In this document: positions 30,754 through 39,682 of the stretch, piece by piece
How the letters are laid out: each line of letters starts with the position of its first letter
Numbering within the stretch: the first letter of the stretch is position 1
Assembly: GCA_038093515.1 (NCBI GenBank)
Contig: JBBPSI010000219.1
Coordinates: 1-40,183 of the forward strand
Source: Butyriboletus loyo
Taxonomy: Eukaryota; Basidiomycota; Agaricomycetes; Boletales; Boletaceae
DNA length: 40,183 nucleotides
Reading direction: 5' to 3'
Made by a program: the position numbers and the translations under genes
The notes under the pieces: generated by a model
Told to the model about the DNA's origin: nothing
The model's database searches: none
Seen by the model: the letters and a program-made list of their open reading frames with translations, nothing else

Positions 30754-32080
30754 ACTGTTGCCAGCGAATAGACAAGTGGTTAAAGCTAGGGAATCCTAGC
30801 CCAAACCACAAGCCTTATATATTACAGGGAAATGCACACAGACCAAGCAGTGCGTGTGACTAATTACTATACAAGTATATACAAGTAGAAGTACAGGGTC
30901 AACAGAGATTAAATAGAAGCGATGGCGATCAGAAAGCAGAGAAGCCAAATGGAGATTAAATACATGAGGTGTGATGTCATAGAGTCTGGGCCAGTCTGAA
31001 CCATGATGTCATATGCATAGTCAGCCTATGGTCACATGTATAATCCCACAATCACATGCGCTAGGTCACATGACCTTTGGAAGAAATATGGTGAAGTCTG
31101 AAGAGCAAAAGTCTGTTATAAAGTATACAATTATAACAGATAGGCCCTCTAAGGTGCCAGAGGTAATGCATGAGGCTGGAGGAAAGGGCAAGGGTAAGGG
31201 TAAGCAGCATGCCAAGGAGCCCAATGTGGGCAAAGGTATGGGTGGTGCAAAGTCAGATGGGATTGCCTCCTCCTCTCAACCTCCTGCCCCACATGTTGAC
31301 CCAGGCACCTCAGGAGCTGCAGGTAGCGCTGCATGCCCTGCCTGCCATGTGGGAGGAGCTGTGGCAGGAAGGGCCTGTACAATATATCTGCCCACTCCAA
31401 AGAGGTCTGCCCTGAAGTGCCAACTAGAGCCATCTGCTGCCTCTGATCAGGCCCCAGCAACATCTACCTGCCCCCCAGATTCCCGGCCCATGTTCACTGC
31501 AGTGGCACCCACCCCCAATGCCTCTGCAGGGCACTCACCTTCACCAGCAACTCCTGTGCCAAGGGTTGCACATAGCCATCCCAATATACAGGGGCCACAG
31601 CAGAGTGAAATGGCAAGGGATCCAACCTCAAATCACCATTTCTCAATGGATCCCACAACACCACCAATCAGAAAGTGGCAGTGCATAGCAGATAACAAAG
31701 GCAGCAATGTCATCACAATGCTCCAGGAGGGAGGCTGTTAGTCATCACACACCCACAGACCAACCATACCAGCTGATGTGAATGTGGAGATGCTGGCAAA
31801 AAGGGGAGCAAGAAGGTGGCCAACACAGGGGACAATCCAACCGGGAGCTAAGAAACCAAGATGTGTAGCAGCATAGGGCTCCAAATGTACAGTAGCTTAG
31901 ATGCAAATACATGTCGTATCCCTTAAGGAATTACTCTGGTTGCATGTTGTGAATGGGGCTTCATTCTGATAGTTTGTGAGGGCACTTACATTTGTTTAAG
32001 TGGATACCTGTGTTTACATCGGGCCATTATTTGAGAAAATGAGTTATACAAAAATATACAGAATGACATTGCTAGGCTAT

Positions 32081-34161
32081 CTAATGAGGTGCCATGCTGC
32101 TTCCAATGTCCTGCATCTTCTCATCTTGCCCCCCCTGCTCTGCTTCATCCTCAGCTCCAATGCTCTCCACATCTGCATTAATTGGTGGCTCTACCTTGTC
32201 CATTTCCATCCCACCCCCTATACCACTGATCACCATTTCTCTATTGACCTCCATCAGAGCCGCATCGTCAGCTGCCATCACTGCAAGGATTTTGATTGGT
32301 GGATATGAGGCGGCACATTGCATTTGTGGTGCCACCCAGGGCAGGAAGGCCATCACATTGGTGGAGACAGTTTGCAATGATGCCACCAGCATGTGGGAGG
32401 TTAGCATCCCAACTGATGGAGCTGGGTGGGGTGTAGTGGTGGCCTGGCCAGAGCCTGATGAGTGTGGGGGCTGTGGGGATGCCATCCGCATGCCTGCGAT
32501 GGATGTGGATTCTGTGGGGAGCAGGTCCTGTGTGGCTGCCATAGTTTCAGATGGAGGTGGGGTAGCAGCCCCGATGTCAGAGGGTGCAGTCATTGTCCAG
32601 CGCCGGGCAGGCAGTTGTGAAGAGGTTGGGGGGTCTGATGGATAGTGGATGGAGGAAACTGGGGAACTGGGGATAGGTCAGCAACATGTTGTCAAGTTAC
32701 CTCAATGACCTGCCCCAGGAAGTTGACACCCTGCTCCAGTGTACCCACCCACTGGTTAAACTCATCCTGGAGGGCAACAAATGCCCCCTCTAGGCAAGAA
32801 AATGCCAGGCAGAGCTGCTCATACTCTGCCTGTGAAATGAGTGGAGTGCCATAGATACTGTAGGGTGGCCCAGGCTGAAGCTCTGAGCCTCCTGCAGCAT
32901 CTCAATGTGGGGCCCCTATGCAGTGACTGCATTGAAGAGGGTGTGGTTGGTGTATATGCTGCCTTTTTGAGTTGGCAATGAGGGGTGGGGTATTGGGAAG
33001 GCAGAGTTGATGTCCCTTGGCTCTAATGTTGGGGCTTGATGGGGAAGGGGATTCAGGACACTATGCTGTCATGGGTGGCTATTTCATGGGGCAGGACTGG
33101 GAGCATATTTGCATGTGCTTTGTTGGGCAATGGCCTTCAGGTAATGGTGATGCCTCCCTCCCTGTCCACTGGGTATCCTTGGAGGCTGCTGCAGGTGGTG
33201 GTGGTGGGCTGGACTCCAATCCTCCCCCCGCTTGTGGACACCTCTTCTTGTGTGCCCTGCATGTCTCGCATGCACACTGGGCCTTTGGGACGCATATTAC
33301 CCTAGCATGCATGCATGTTGAGCAAATGTCAGCAGGCTGCTCAGGCATCAGGAACACTGCCTTTACAATGCATGGGGGCAGGGTGGGGGTAATGGTAGGG
33401 GGGAGCTCATGTTAATGGAGGGTGAAGTGGTGGGGGGTGGTACATCCATGGTGGTGAAGGCACTGGGAGTGGGTGATGAGGTGGCTGTCAGCATGTTGTT
33501 GTTGCCAAAGCCCCCTTCATCTTCAACATCTGGAGGGGAGAGGTGGATGAGTGGGTGGCAGATGAAGCTCCGCCTGATGGGTCACCCACACTCCTCCTCC
33601 TGGGGCATTGATGAAACCCTCTGCTTTTCCTTTACTATCTCTCTTTGCCACTTTTCTTTCCTCTTCCTCCTCATCTTCTGCCTGACATTCCTTCCCCATC
33701 TCCTCCTGTTCTCCCTCCTCCTCATCTCCCCCTGCTTCTTCCTCCAATGCCTCTCTCTTCATGTCAACCTGACATTCTTTGCATGAGGAGGTACTGCTGA
33801 CAGTTTCTGCCACTACTACCCTGCTTACCCTCTGTCTCCATGGATGGCCCTCCAGCTTGTGCTCCTCACAGTGGATTATGTGGGTCCAGTCAGGCCAATC
33901 CGAAGGCATGCACCCCCAGAACCTATTGACCATGATGAGGAGAACTGGGACATGGTCAGCTTGATCAACCACTTCCCGCACCAGCACCTGGGGACCATTA
34001 GTTACAACATACCAGCTGTGATAACCATTGCCATGCACCATGCTTCCTTCAATCAGCTCCATTGACTTGCACCAGTTATCCTCCCCTCCTGCTATCACAT
34101 ACTTGCCAATCACAGCAGAGATCTATTTGTTTGCAGCTGTGAGGATTGCATTTGCAGCCAT
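32081..34161 (-). pseudogene. KDZ-borne gene with acidic region and zinc-cluster-like Cys motif
   Basis: Reading from 34161 (MAANAILTAANK, then TAG at 34125-34123), the first part includes KYVIAGGEDNWCKSMELIEG, WYVVTNGPQVLVREVVDQAD and WPDWTHIIHCEEHKLEGHPW. It is followed by a long Glu-rich region (about 33760-33620). A second block (33357-33080) has CSTCMHARVICVPKAQCACE then TCRAHKKRC, spaced like the fungal C6 binuclear zinc cluster (CX2CX6C...CX2CX6C), then Pro-rich sequence. The last block (32593-32081) is Ser/Pro-rich and ends acidic (DVESIGAEDEAEQGG). A DNA-binding regulator is a reasonable guess, not shown. Stops and frame changes between blocks partly reflect introns I could not place. 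It is divergent from the IPxxP-repeat gene, with 217 bp between starts. Confidence 0.5.
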
Positions 34162-34378
34162 GTTGTGTTTAAGCTGCTGTGGATGGTGTGGGATTGCATG
34201 GGTTGTGCATGTTGGTTGGAGTGAAGGGCTGAAAAGTTGAAAGACAGAGTTCCCACACACAGGTTGTTTTCATATGCATTAAGCACAATCCCATTTTAAT
34301 ACATTATGGGATGCACTGCTGCTTACATAAACCTGCTGCTCTATTTCTTTACTAGTATTTACCCAAACATCTTTCACA
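34162..34378. promoter_or_regulatory. Divergent promoter region between the two right-hand cargo genes
   Basis: 217 bp separate the start at 34161 (minus) from the start at 34379 (plus). There is no obvious TATA box. The arrangement parallels the transposase/HMG-like pair at 21633-21962. Confidence 0.35.
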
Positions 34379-35237
34379 ATGCTGCCGAGCCGCCGCCAAG
34401 TGCACATCACATCAACCAGTGAGTCCTATGCCCTACCTAGTTGTAAGGCCTCACATATTACAGCTGAGGCATTTGACCTCTCCAGTGAGCCAGATATGGA
34501 GCATGCTGAATTGGACAGAGCAGTGTCTGCTGCGGGCTTTATTGCTCCACACCCACCACCATCATTCACCAATCCATCCAATGAATCAGATGTCCATAGG
34601 CACCTGCAAGGCTTGAGGATTCCCTCACCTCCAATGATCACCACCCATTCAAAGCCACCAACTGGATCCATTCTGGACAATAGTGAAATGATGTACTTGC
34701 ACAGTCTCAGGATTCCCTCACTGCTGCCAACCACCTTTCTCCAAAGATCCAAGCCACCCCCATCCAGCTCAGATAACAGTGCCCTCACCCACCTGCAGGG
34801 CTTGACAATTCCATCACTGCCCAACACCACATGTCAGCCACCCATAACACCCATGCCCCTTCAGTATATCAGTGAGATGGGCAGCCCTTCCAAGCTCAAG
34901 GGACTGTGGGTTCCACCACCTCCAATGCTGGACAAACTAGAAGGCAACAAGGACACTATGGATGTAGACCTGCCTGGAATGTATCTCATTTAAAGCACCA
35001 ATCATAGCTACAATTGCACTTGTTACATTGATCCTGACCCAGGTGAAATTCCCACCCCTCCACCTGCCACTAAGGCCTGCTTTGACACAGCAACCCACGG
35101 TCGGACACTCACCATAGAGCTCCCCCCACATATTCTGGCTTTGTGAGGAGTGCATGAAAGGAGTTGTCAGTAGGCCCTGCTGCAGGCCCACTGCAGGCCC
35201 TTAGACGAGCTACCGCTCAGCCCCACAATATCACAAC

Positions 35238-35756
35238 TGTTACACTAGCAATGCACGGTTGAATGCCAGTACAAATACTTTGTCACACAGGGTCCACTAC
35301 AGTCGCAGGTATACACAAATACCTGGCAAGTATGAACTAGGAGCTTCAGCTTAGTCCTCAACTGTTACCAGCGAATAGACAAGTGGTTAAAACTAGGGAA
35401 TCCTAGTCTAACCACAAGCCTTTATATATTGTACAGAGATGCGCACAGACCATGCTGTGCATGAGATGAACTACTATACATGGCTAGACTAAAGAAGAGA
35501 AGCGCAACAGTGATTAACCACACGAGATGCAGGGATCAAAAAGAAGAGAAGTAAACAGAGATTAAATACATGTGTTGTGACATCATAGAGTCTAGGCCTG
35601 GTCTAGGCCATGACATCATATGCTTAGTCAGCAGGAGATCACATGTAAGTTCCCACGATCACATGCGCTATGTCACATGACCTTTGAAAGTGAAGTTTTT
35701 GAAGGAAAACTAAGTCCAGTGTTGAAAATGTACGAGTAAATGTTATGATTATAACA
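35238..35756 (-). mobile_element. Solo LTR D2 (family D), ACAAC TSD
   Basis: 519 bp on the minus strand (TGTTACACTAGC ... GATTATAACA). It is flanked by ACAAC at 35233-35237 and 35757-35761. It matches D0 and is more distant from the D1 LTRs. GGTCTGTGCGC lies 24 bp before TATATAAA on the minus strand. Confidence 0.93.
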
Positions 35757-36040
35757 ACAACTCACATGTGACCCTCCAGCCCCTGAGGAAACAGCAGCAG
35801 AGTTCTACCATCTACAGACTGACAGCTTCTCAGGAGCAGCAGGGCTCATGTTGGGTGAGTACCATCCATTGGATTCCAAAATGTGTGCTCACAGCATTCT
35901 GACTCAGAGACAATGGAAGCAAGGTCAACCATGTGCAAAGTAGGTTTGCCAACTAATACTGCAGACAGGCTTGAGCTGGATGGCCCAATTCAACATGCCA
36001 TAGAGAAATACAGTGGCTCAAAAAAGTATCTGCATGTTTG

Positions 36041-37400
36041 TGTTATGATGCTATCATATCATGAGAACTTTACAGACACTTTACAAACATTTTATTATAC
36101 TCTGTACCATATGAACTGTTATGCTGGGTGCTAACAACTAGAACAGCGAGGCGGCACTCTGGAGTAGCTGCAGGACTCGAGAGACGATTCTGGGAGAAGT
36201 CTCAGACTATGTCTTAGTGCTTGCACTAAGAGTCTGGAGTGAAGCTAATTGCTAGCAGGTATCTGCATAGAACTAGATAGTGTACATGGGAGTAACGACT
36301 GGATCTTTATACTACTGGGGTCTGCGCACAGACCATGTCCCTAATCGGGTCATAAGGGTAAAAGACAAAGGTGGAAGGAATACTCTAGAAGCTTCTGGAG
36401 TATGGGAGAAACGGTGTCCGTGCGTGGGAAGTGATGACTAAGCTAGAATGGTTGGTACTGTTCAAAGGGAACTAGCAATAGGCTAGGTGAATGTAGTAGT
36501 CCCAATGGTAATGGAGAGAAAAAGTAGACCACTACCATAACACGAACTCTACACTTGAACACTGGAGCCAGTCACATTGTTTAGACTTGGAGTCTTCTTC
36601 CTCTTTCCTTATGACGAGAGTCACGTGACCATTATCACATGATACCATGTGACCATGGGAAACCACATCATGTGATGTCCTATCCTGGGACAATTGTTGT
36701 GTACTAGTAGACTTCTTAGTTAGGGTTACTCCTATTGTTCCCCTAGCTCTACTAGCTACAATCCTCTCTCTACACAATTGTGGACTTAGACATTTCCTTT
36801 GTCTTCCTGATCTCATCTATCCCCATATGGTGAACCTCGTTGGTTCCGCTCTTCTTTAATCACCGTATACCTTCCATTCCTTTAATTACTGTTTTATAGA
36901 TCATGATCCTCAGATCTTGATCTCTGACGCTTTCGTACAGATTGTATCTTGATAGATCAATCTTGCTTCCTTTCATCTCTGCTATGTGAGAACTCTCTTA
37001 TGACAGCTTCCATTCTTTTAATCTCCACTGTGTGAGAACTCTCTCACAATAGCTTCTCTATTTAATATCCACTCCCTGAGAACTCCTCATGGGATGCACT
37101 CTGTACTTATATATTATAGTAGATAGATAAGGATGACACACAGCTTGGTCCATGTGCATTCTCTGTAATCTATAAGTACAAGGCTGGTGAAGCCTGGGTT
37201 TCCCCCAGTCTTTATCACTTGTATACTTTGCTACCCTTTGGTGGTGAGGTGGTATCGGTGGTTCTGGCTCACTGGTTAGAATTGCCAGGAGTAGTGTCCT
37301 GCGAGTACACGTCAGAACTGGGTATGGGCCCTGCAAGTGTTTTGGGTTGTCTCTTAGGAGATGGCTTGATGTGTGCGCCATTGAAAGATGGTGCACAACA
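36041..37400 (+). mobile_element. Solo LTR family E with GTTTG TSD, containing LTR A3
   Basis: It runs from TGTTATGATGC to GTGCACAACA and is flanked by GTTTG at 36036-36040 and 37401-37405. Without LTR A3 and one TSD copy it is about 929 bp. TGGTCCATGTGC at 37146 lies 25 bp before TATAAG at 37171. It interrupts the left terminal repeat of the Tc1 element. Confidence 0.88.
36117..36542 (-). mobile_element. Solo LTR family A, copy A3, inside LTR E
   Basis: 426 bp, closely matching A2 (8400-8824). Flanks are TGAAC (36112-36116) and CGAAC (36543-36547), a 5 bp duplication differing by one CpG-type transition. The TATA box points left. Confidence 0.9.
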
Positions 37401-37605
37401 GTTTGCATATTTTACATTAAATATCACTCAATGCAATAACCCCTTATCCTAACCCTAGGTGGTGGGTGTATGAAATAAGGTACACACCCTCAGCCTTCTA
37501 TTGGCCCAGGAATCAGGTAATATGGATAAGGTTTGATGGAATTTCAGCTATTTTAAAATGACAGGTTATGTGGACAGTTTTTTGACTTTACAAAAATCCA
37601 ACTAT

Positions 37606-38591
37606 CTAGTATTTGATATGAGCTCCCTTGGCCTTGATAACTGCTTCAACTCTTTTGGGCATGCTTTCTATCCATTTGTGACACTGTTCCACAGAAATAT
37701 TTCCCCACTCTACCACCACCCTTTTCCATAATTGATGAACTCCTGTAGGAGCACTATCATAAGCTGAGAGACATCTTTTGAGGTGATTCCAAGTGTGTTA
37801 AATGGGGTTGAGATCTGGAGATTGTGCAGGCCAATCCAGAAGCTTGATTCCTTGCTCCTCAAACCAAATCTGGGCTCTTTTGGAGGTATGTTTGGGTTCA
37901 TTATTCTGCTCAAAAATGATATCATGTTGAGAAATTCCAGATTTCTCCATGCATTATAGCAATTCTTCCTTTAGAATTTAAACATACTGTTCACCATCCA
38001 TCCTCCCCTCAACCTCACTTAAATCCCCCACTCCATTGAACCTTATACCATTAGGAAACTTGCTCCAAATTTGACTGTACCTTTAACCTCATTAGCAGTT
38101 AGACCCTCTCTCTTCTTTTTACACACATATACTCCTGTCCATCTGACCCAATTCTATTTATTTTCGTCTCATCTGACCAAATAATCCTCTTCTAGTCCTT
38201 ATTGATACTTGAGAGCAAAGGCAAATCATCTTTTTCTAAGGCTGATTGGAAGAAGACATTTCTTCTTCTTCATCACAGCCTTTAAATGCACCCTCTTTGA
38301 GGTCTTTTCTCACTGTATGTGAGGGCATGGGAGGTTCAGTGATGGAATAGCCTGGACTGCATTTTTAGCCTTGCCAGTAATGATTTGCTGGACAATAGCA
38401 CATTTGTTGATAGGAGTAAGCTTAGAAGGACAGTCAGCATGAAGGTTCTCCTTGTCAGGTTGGATCTCTTGGAGTACCCTGGCCACAGTAGATTTCCCTA
38501 GGCTAGTCTGGGAGGCAATCTTCCTAGTTGAAAGGCCAAGAGAGGAGAGAGAGATAATATTTTGTCTTAGAGAGGTGGAAATGGATTTCAT
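37606..38591 (-). pseudogene. Tc1-like transposase, decayed
   Basis: The N-terminus at 38591 (MKSISTSLRQNIISLSSLGL, then STRKIASQTSLGKSTVARVL) is a paired-like helix-turn-helix. The catalytic domain is traceable through stops: IIWSDETKINRIGSDG (about 38190-38145) for the first Asp, a block near 37905-37875 for the second, and SPDL near 37805. The C-terminus AKGAHIKY ends at TAG 37608-37606 and is typical of the family. Many stops (about a dozen) and shifts make it non-functional. Confidence 0.85.
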
Positions 38592-39199
38592 GGTGATGGT
38601 GAGAAAATAAACATGGGAAGATGGGGTTTTTATATGTTGGCTGACACTCAGTTACATAAAGGTGACATAATAGGACCCTTGATGGATGTATGTAATGATA
38701 TTACAGCATATAGGGTCTAATATATGTGATCAAAACTTAAAGTCAAAAAACTATCTGCATGACCTGTCATTTTAAAATAGCTGACATTCCATCAAACCTT
38801 ATCCATATTACCTGATTTTGGGCCAATAGAGGGCCAAGGGCATGTACTATATGTCGTACACCCACCGCCTAGGGTTAGGATCAGGGGTCATTGCATTAAG
38901 TGATATTTAATGTAAAATATGCAAACATGCAGACAGTTTTTTGAGCCACTGTACAAGGGGCTGTTTGTGCGAGCAGCTAAGCAGAGACAGAAGACAGCAG
39001 AGCAGGCCTTGAAGGATTTGGATGCGCTTGATAGGATTCAAGCAGAGTGACAAGGAATCAATAGGTAGATTGTGAATGCCATTATATAGATGCATCACCA
39101 TTTGCAGCCTATTTGGCTTCCAATTTATTACATGACATCCTGCTGACAATGAAGAATCCAGCTATCTAAGGCACCCTGAAAATCAGGATTGTATGGAAG

Positions 39200-39680
39200 C
39201 TATGGAGTGATATGACAGGGGCTGCTTGCAAATAGTGTACTAATCCTGGGCACCCACGGGTGCTTAGTACATGCCCCCTGGAGGGCCCATGTACCCAGTA
39301 TATCAACCCCACAGGCCTGCTTGTGCTTAGTACATACACCCCCCAGGGTGCCTGCATGTACTCCATGCACCCACCCCTATAGGCCTATGCATGCTTAGCA
39401 TTTACTCCCTTGTGGGCCCATGCATGCATGGTGTAGCAATCCTCTGGGTCTGCTGATACTTAGTATATACCCTGCTGCAGGCCTGTGCATGCTTAGTGGA
39501 TACTCCCCTGTGGGCCCACTCATCTCTAGCACCTACCCCCCTGCAGGCCCATTTGTCTATAATACAACCATAACATTTACCCTAGTGGGCCTGCCCATCT
39601 TTAGTATACACCCCCCTAGTACAGGCCCACCCATCAAAGCATTCCTAACTCACACACAGGCCTGCCAAGGGGTGGCATGT
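39200..39680. repeat. Right subterminal repeats of the KDZ element
   Basis: Units of roughly 30-43 bp carry GGGCCCA or AGGCCTG followed by TGCATGCTTAGTA and a C-rich run (near 39280, 39310, 39385, 39412, 39477, 39512, 39543, 39590 and 39625). On the reverse strand they resemble the left array. The 39051-39200 stretch before them holds no recognisable gene. Confidence 0.75.
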
Positions 39681-39682
39681 GT

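Larger units (their letters stand above)
23727..31138 (-). mobile_element. Older solo LTR D0 (family D), split by element D1
   Basis: The two parts are 23727-23855 and 30754-31138. Together they give one inverse family D LTR (TGTAACAAAAGC ... ATTATAACA), matching D2 at 35238-35756. Flanks are AATAG (23722-23726) and GATAG (31139-31143), a 5 bp repeat with one transition. Everything between 23856 and 30753 is a later insertion. Confidence 0.85.
21963..31876 (+). pseudogene. KDZ accessory gene, probably the HMG-like protein, split by nested LTR elements
   Basis: The first exon (ATG 21963 to the GTGAGT after WIAHEK) is Ser/Glu-rich and contains FSREELQILTNVKAQWMSKK. Exon 2 (from about 22360) has AYKSWLYNQC and then SVYQKAVGDVMKGLTEEELA and EWNLEWGPP, which resembles the helical pattern of a divergent HMG box. 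Exon 3 has EFAQEMWWACGMRVVLLAGW. Later exons have MVCRFLTYHYHK and DPSHMRVVDILCLLKFICEH. The frame reaches GAG AAT AG at 23726, is broken by LTR D0 plus D1, and resumes at 31144 in the same frame (PSKVPEVMHEAGG, with a Gly/Lys stretch). It ends at TAG 31874-31876 after AKKPRCVAA. Premature stops occur, for example TAG at 31739. The HMG assignment rests on fold-like pattern and on the known presence of HMG proteins in KDZ elements. Confidence 0.6.
36011..38951. mobile_element. Tc1/mariner element with long palindromic ends, TA TSD
   Basis: The ends CAGTGGCTCAAAAAA(G/C)T are flanked by TA on both sides (36009-36010 and 38952-38953). The terminal repeat is about 215 bp: 36011-36040 plus 37406-37590 on the left, and 38951 to about 38735 on the right. 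The left copy is interrupted by LTR E. Each terminal repeat contains a second, inverted copy of the AAAAAACT(G/A)TCTGCATG motif near its inner end. The element sits inside the last exon region of the IPxxP-repeat gene. Confidence 0.92.
34379..39050 (+). pseudogene. KDZ-borne gene with LxGLxIPxxP repeats and coiled-coil tail, split by LTR D2 and Tc1
   Basis: ATG 34379. Four repeats start at 34601, 34694, 34790 and 34892 (31-34 residues apart), with cores LQGLRIPSPP, LHSLRIPSLL, LQGLTIPSLP and LKGLWVPPPP. After them the same frame continues past TAA (34991) into SYNCTCYIDPDPGEIPTPPP, TGA (35144) and TAG (35171), up to solo LTR D2 at 35238. It resumes at 35761 in frame (CDPPAPEETAAEFYHLQ), is spliced at 35854/35908 (GTGAGT...CAG, phases agree), and continues through DRLELDGPIQHAIEKY, where Tc1 inserted at a TA. 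It finishes after 38953 with KGLFVRAAKQRQKTAEQALK and DLDALDRIQAE, stop TGA 39048-39050. The tail is a likely coiled coil. I do not recognise the family; function is unknown. Confidence 0.6.

Noticed and set aside
31013..31143. Start of a separate gene at 31013
   Set aside because: The first 126 bases of that frame are antisense LTR D0; the real coding part begins at 31144 as the continuation of the gene broken at 23726.
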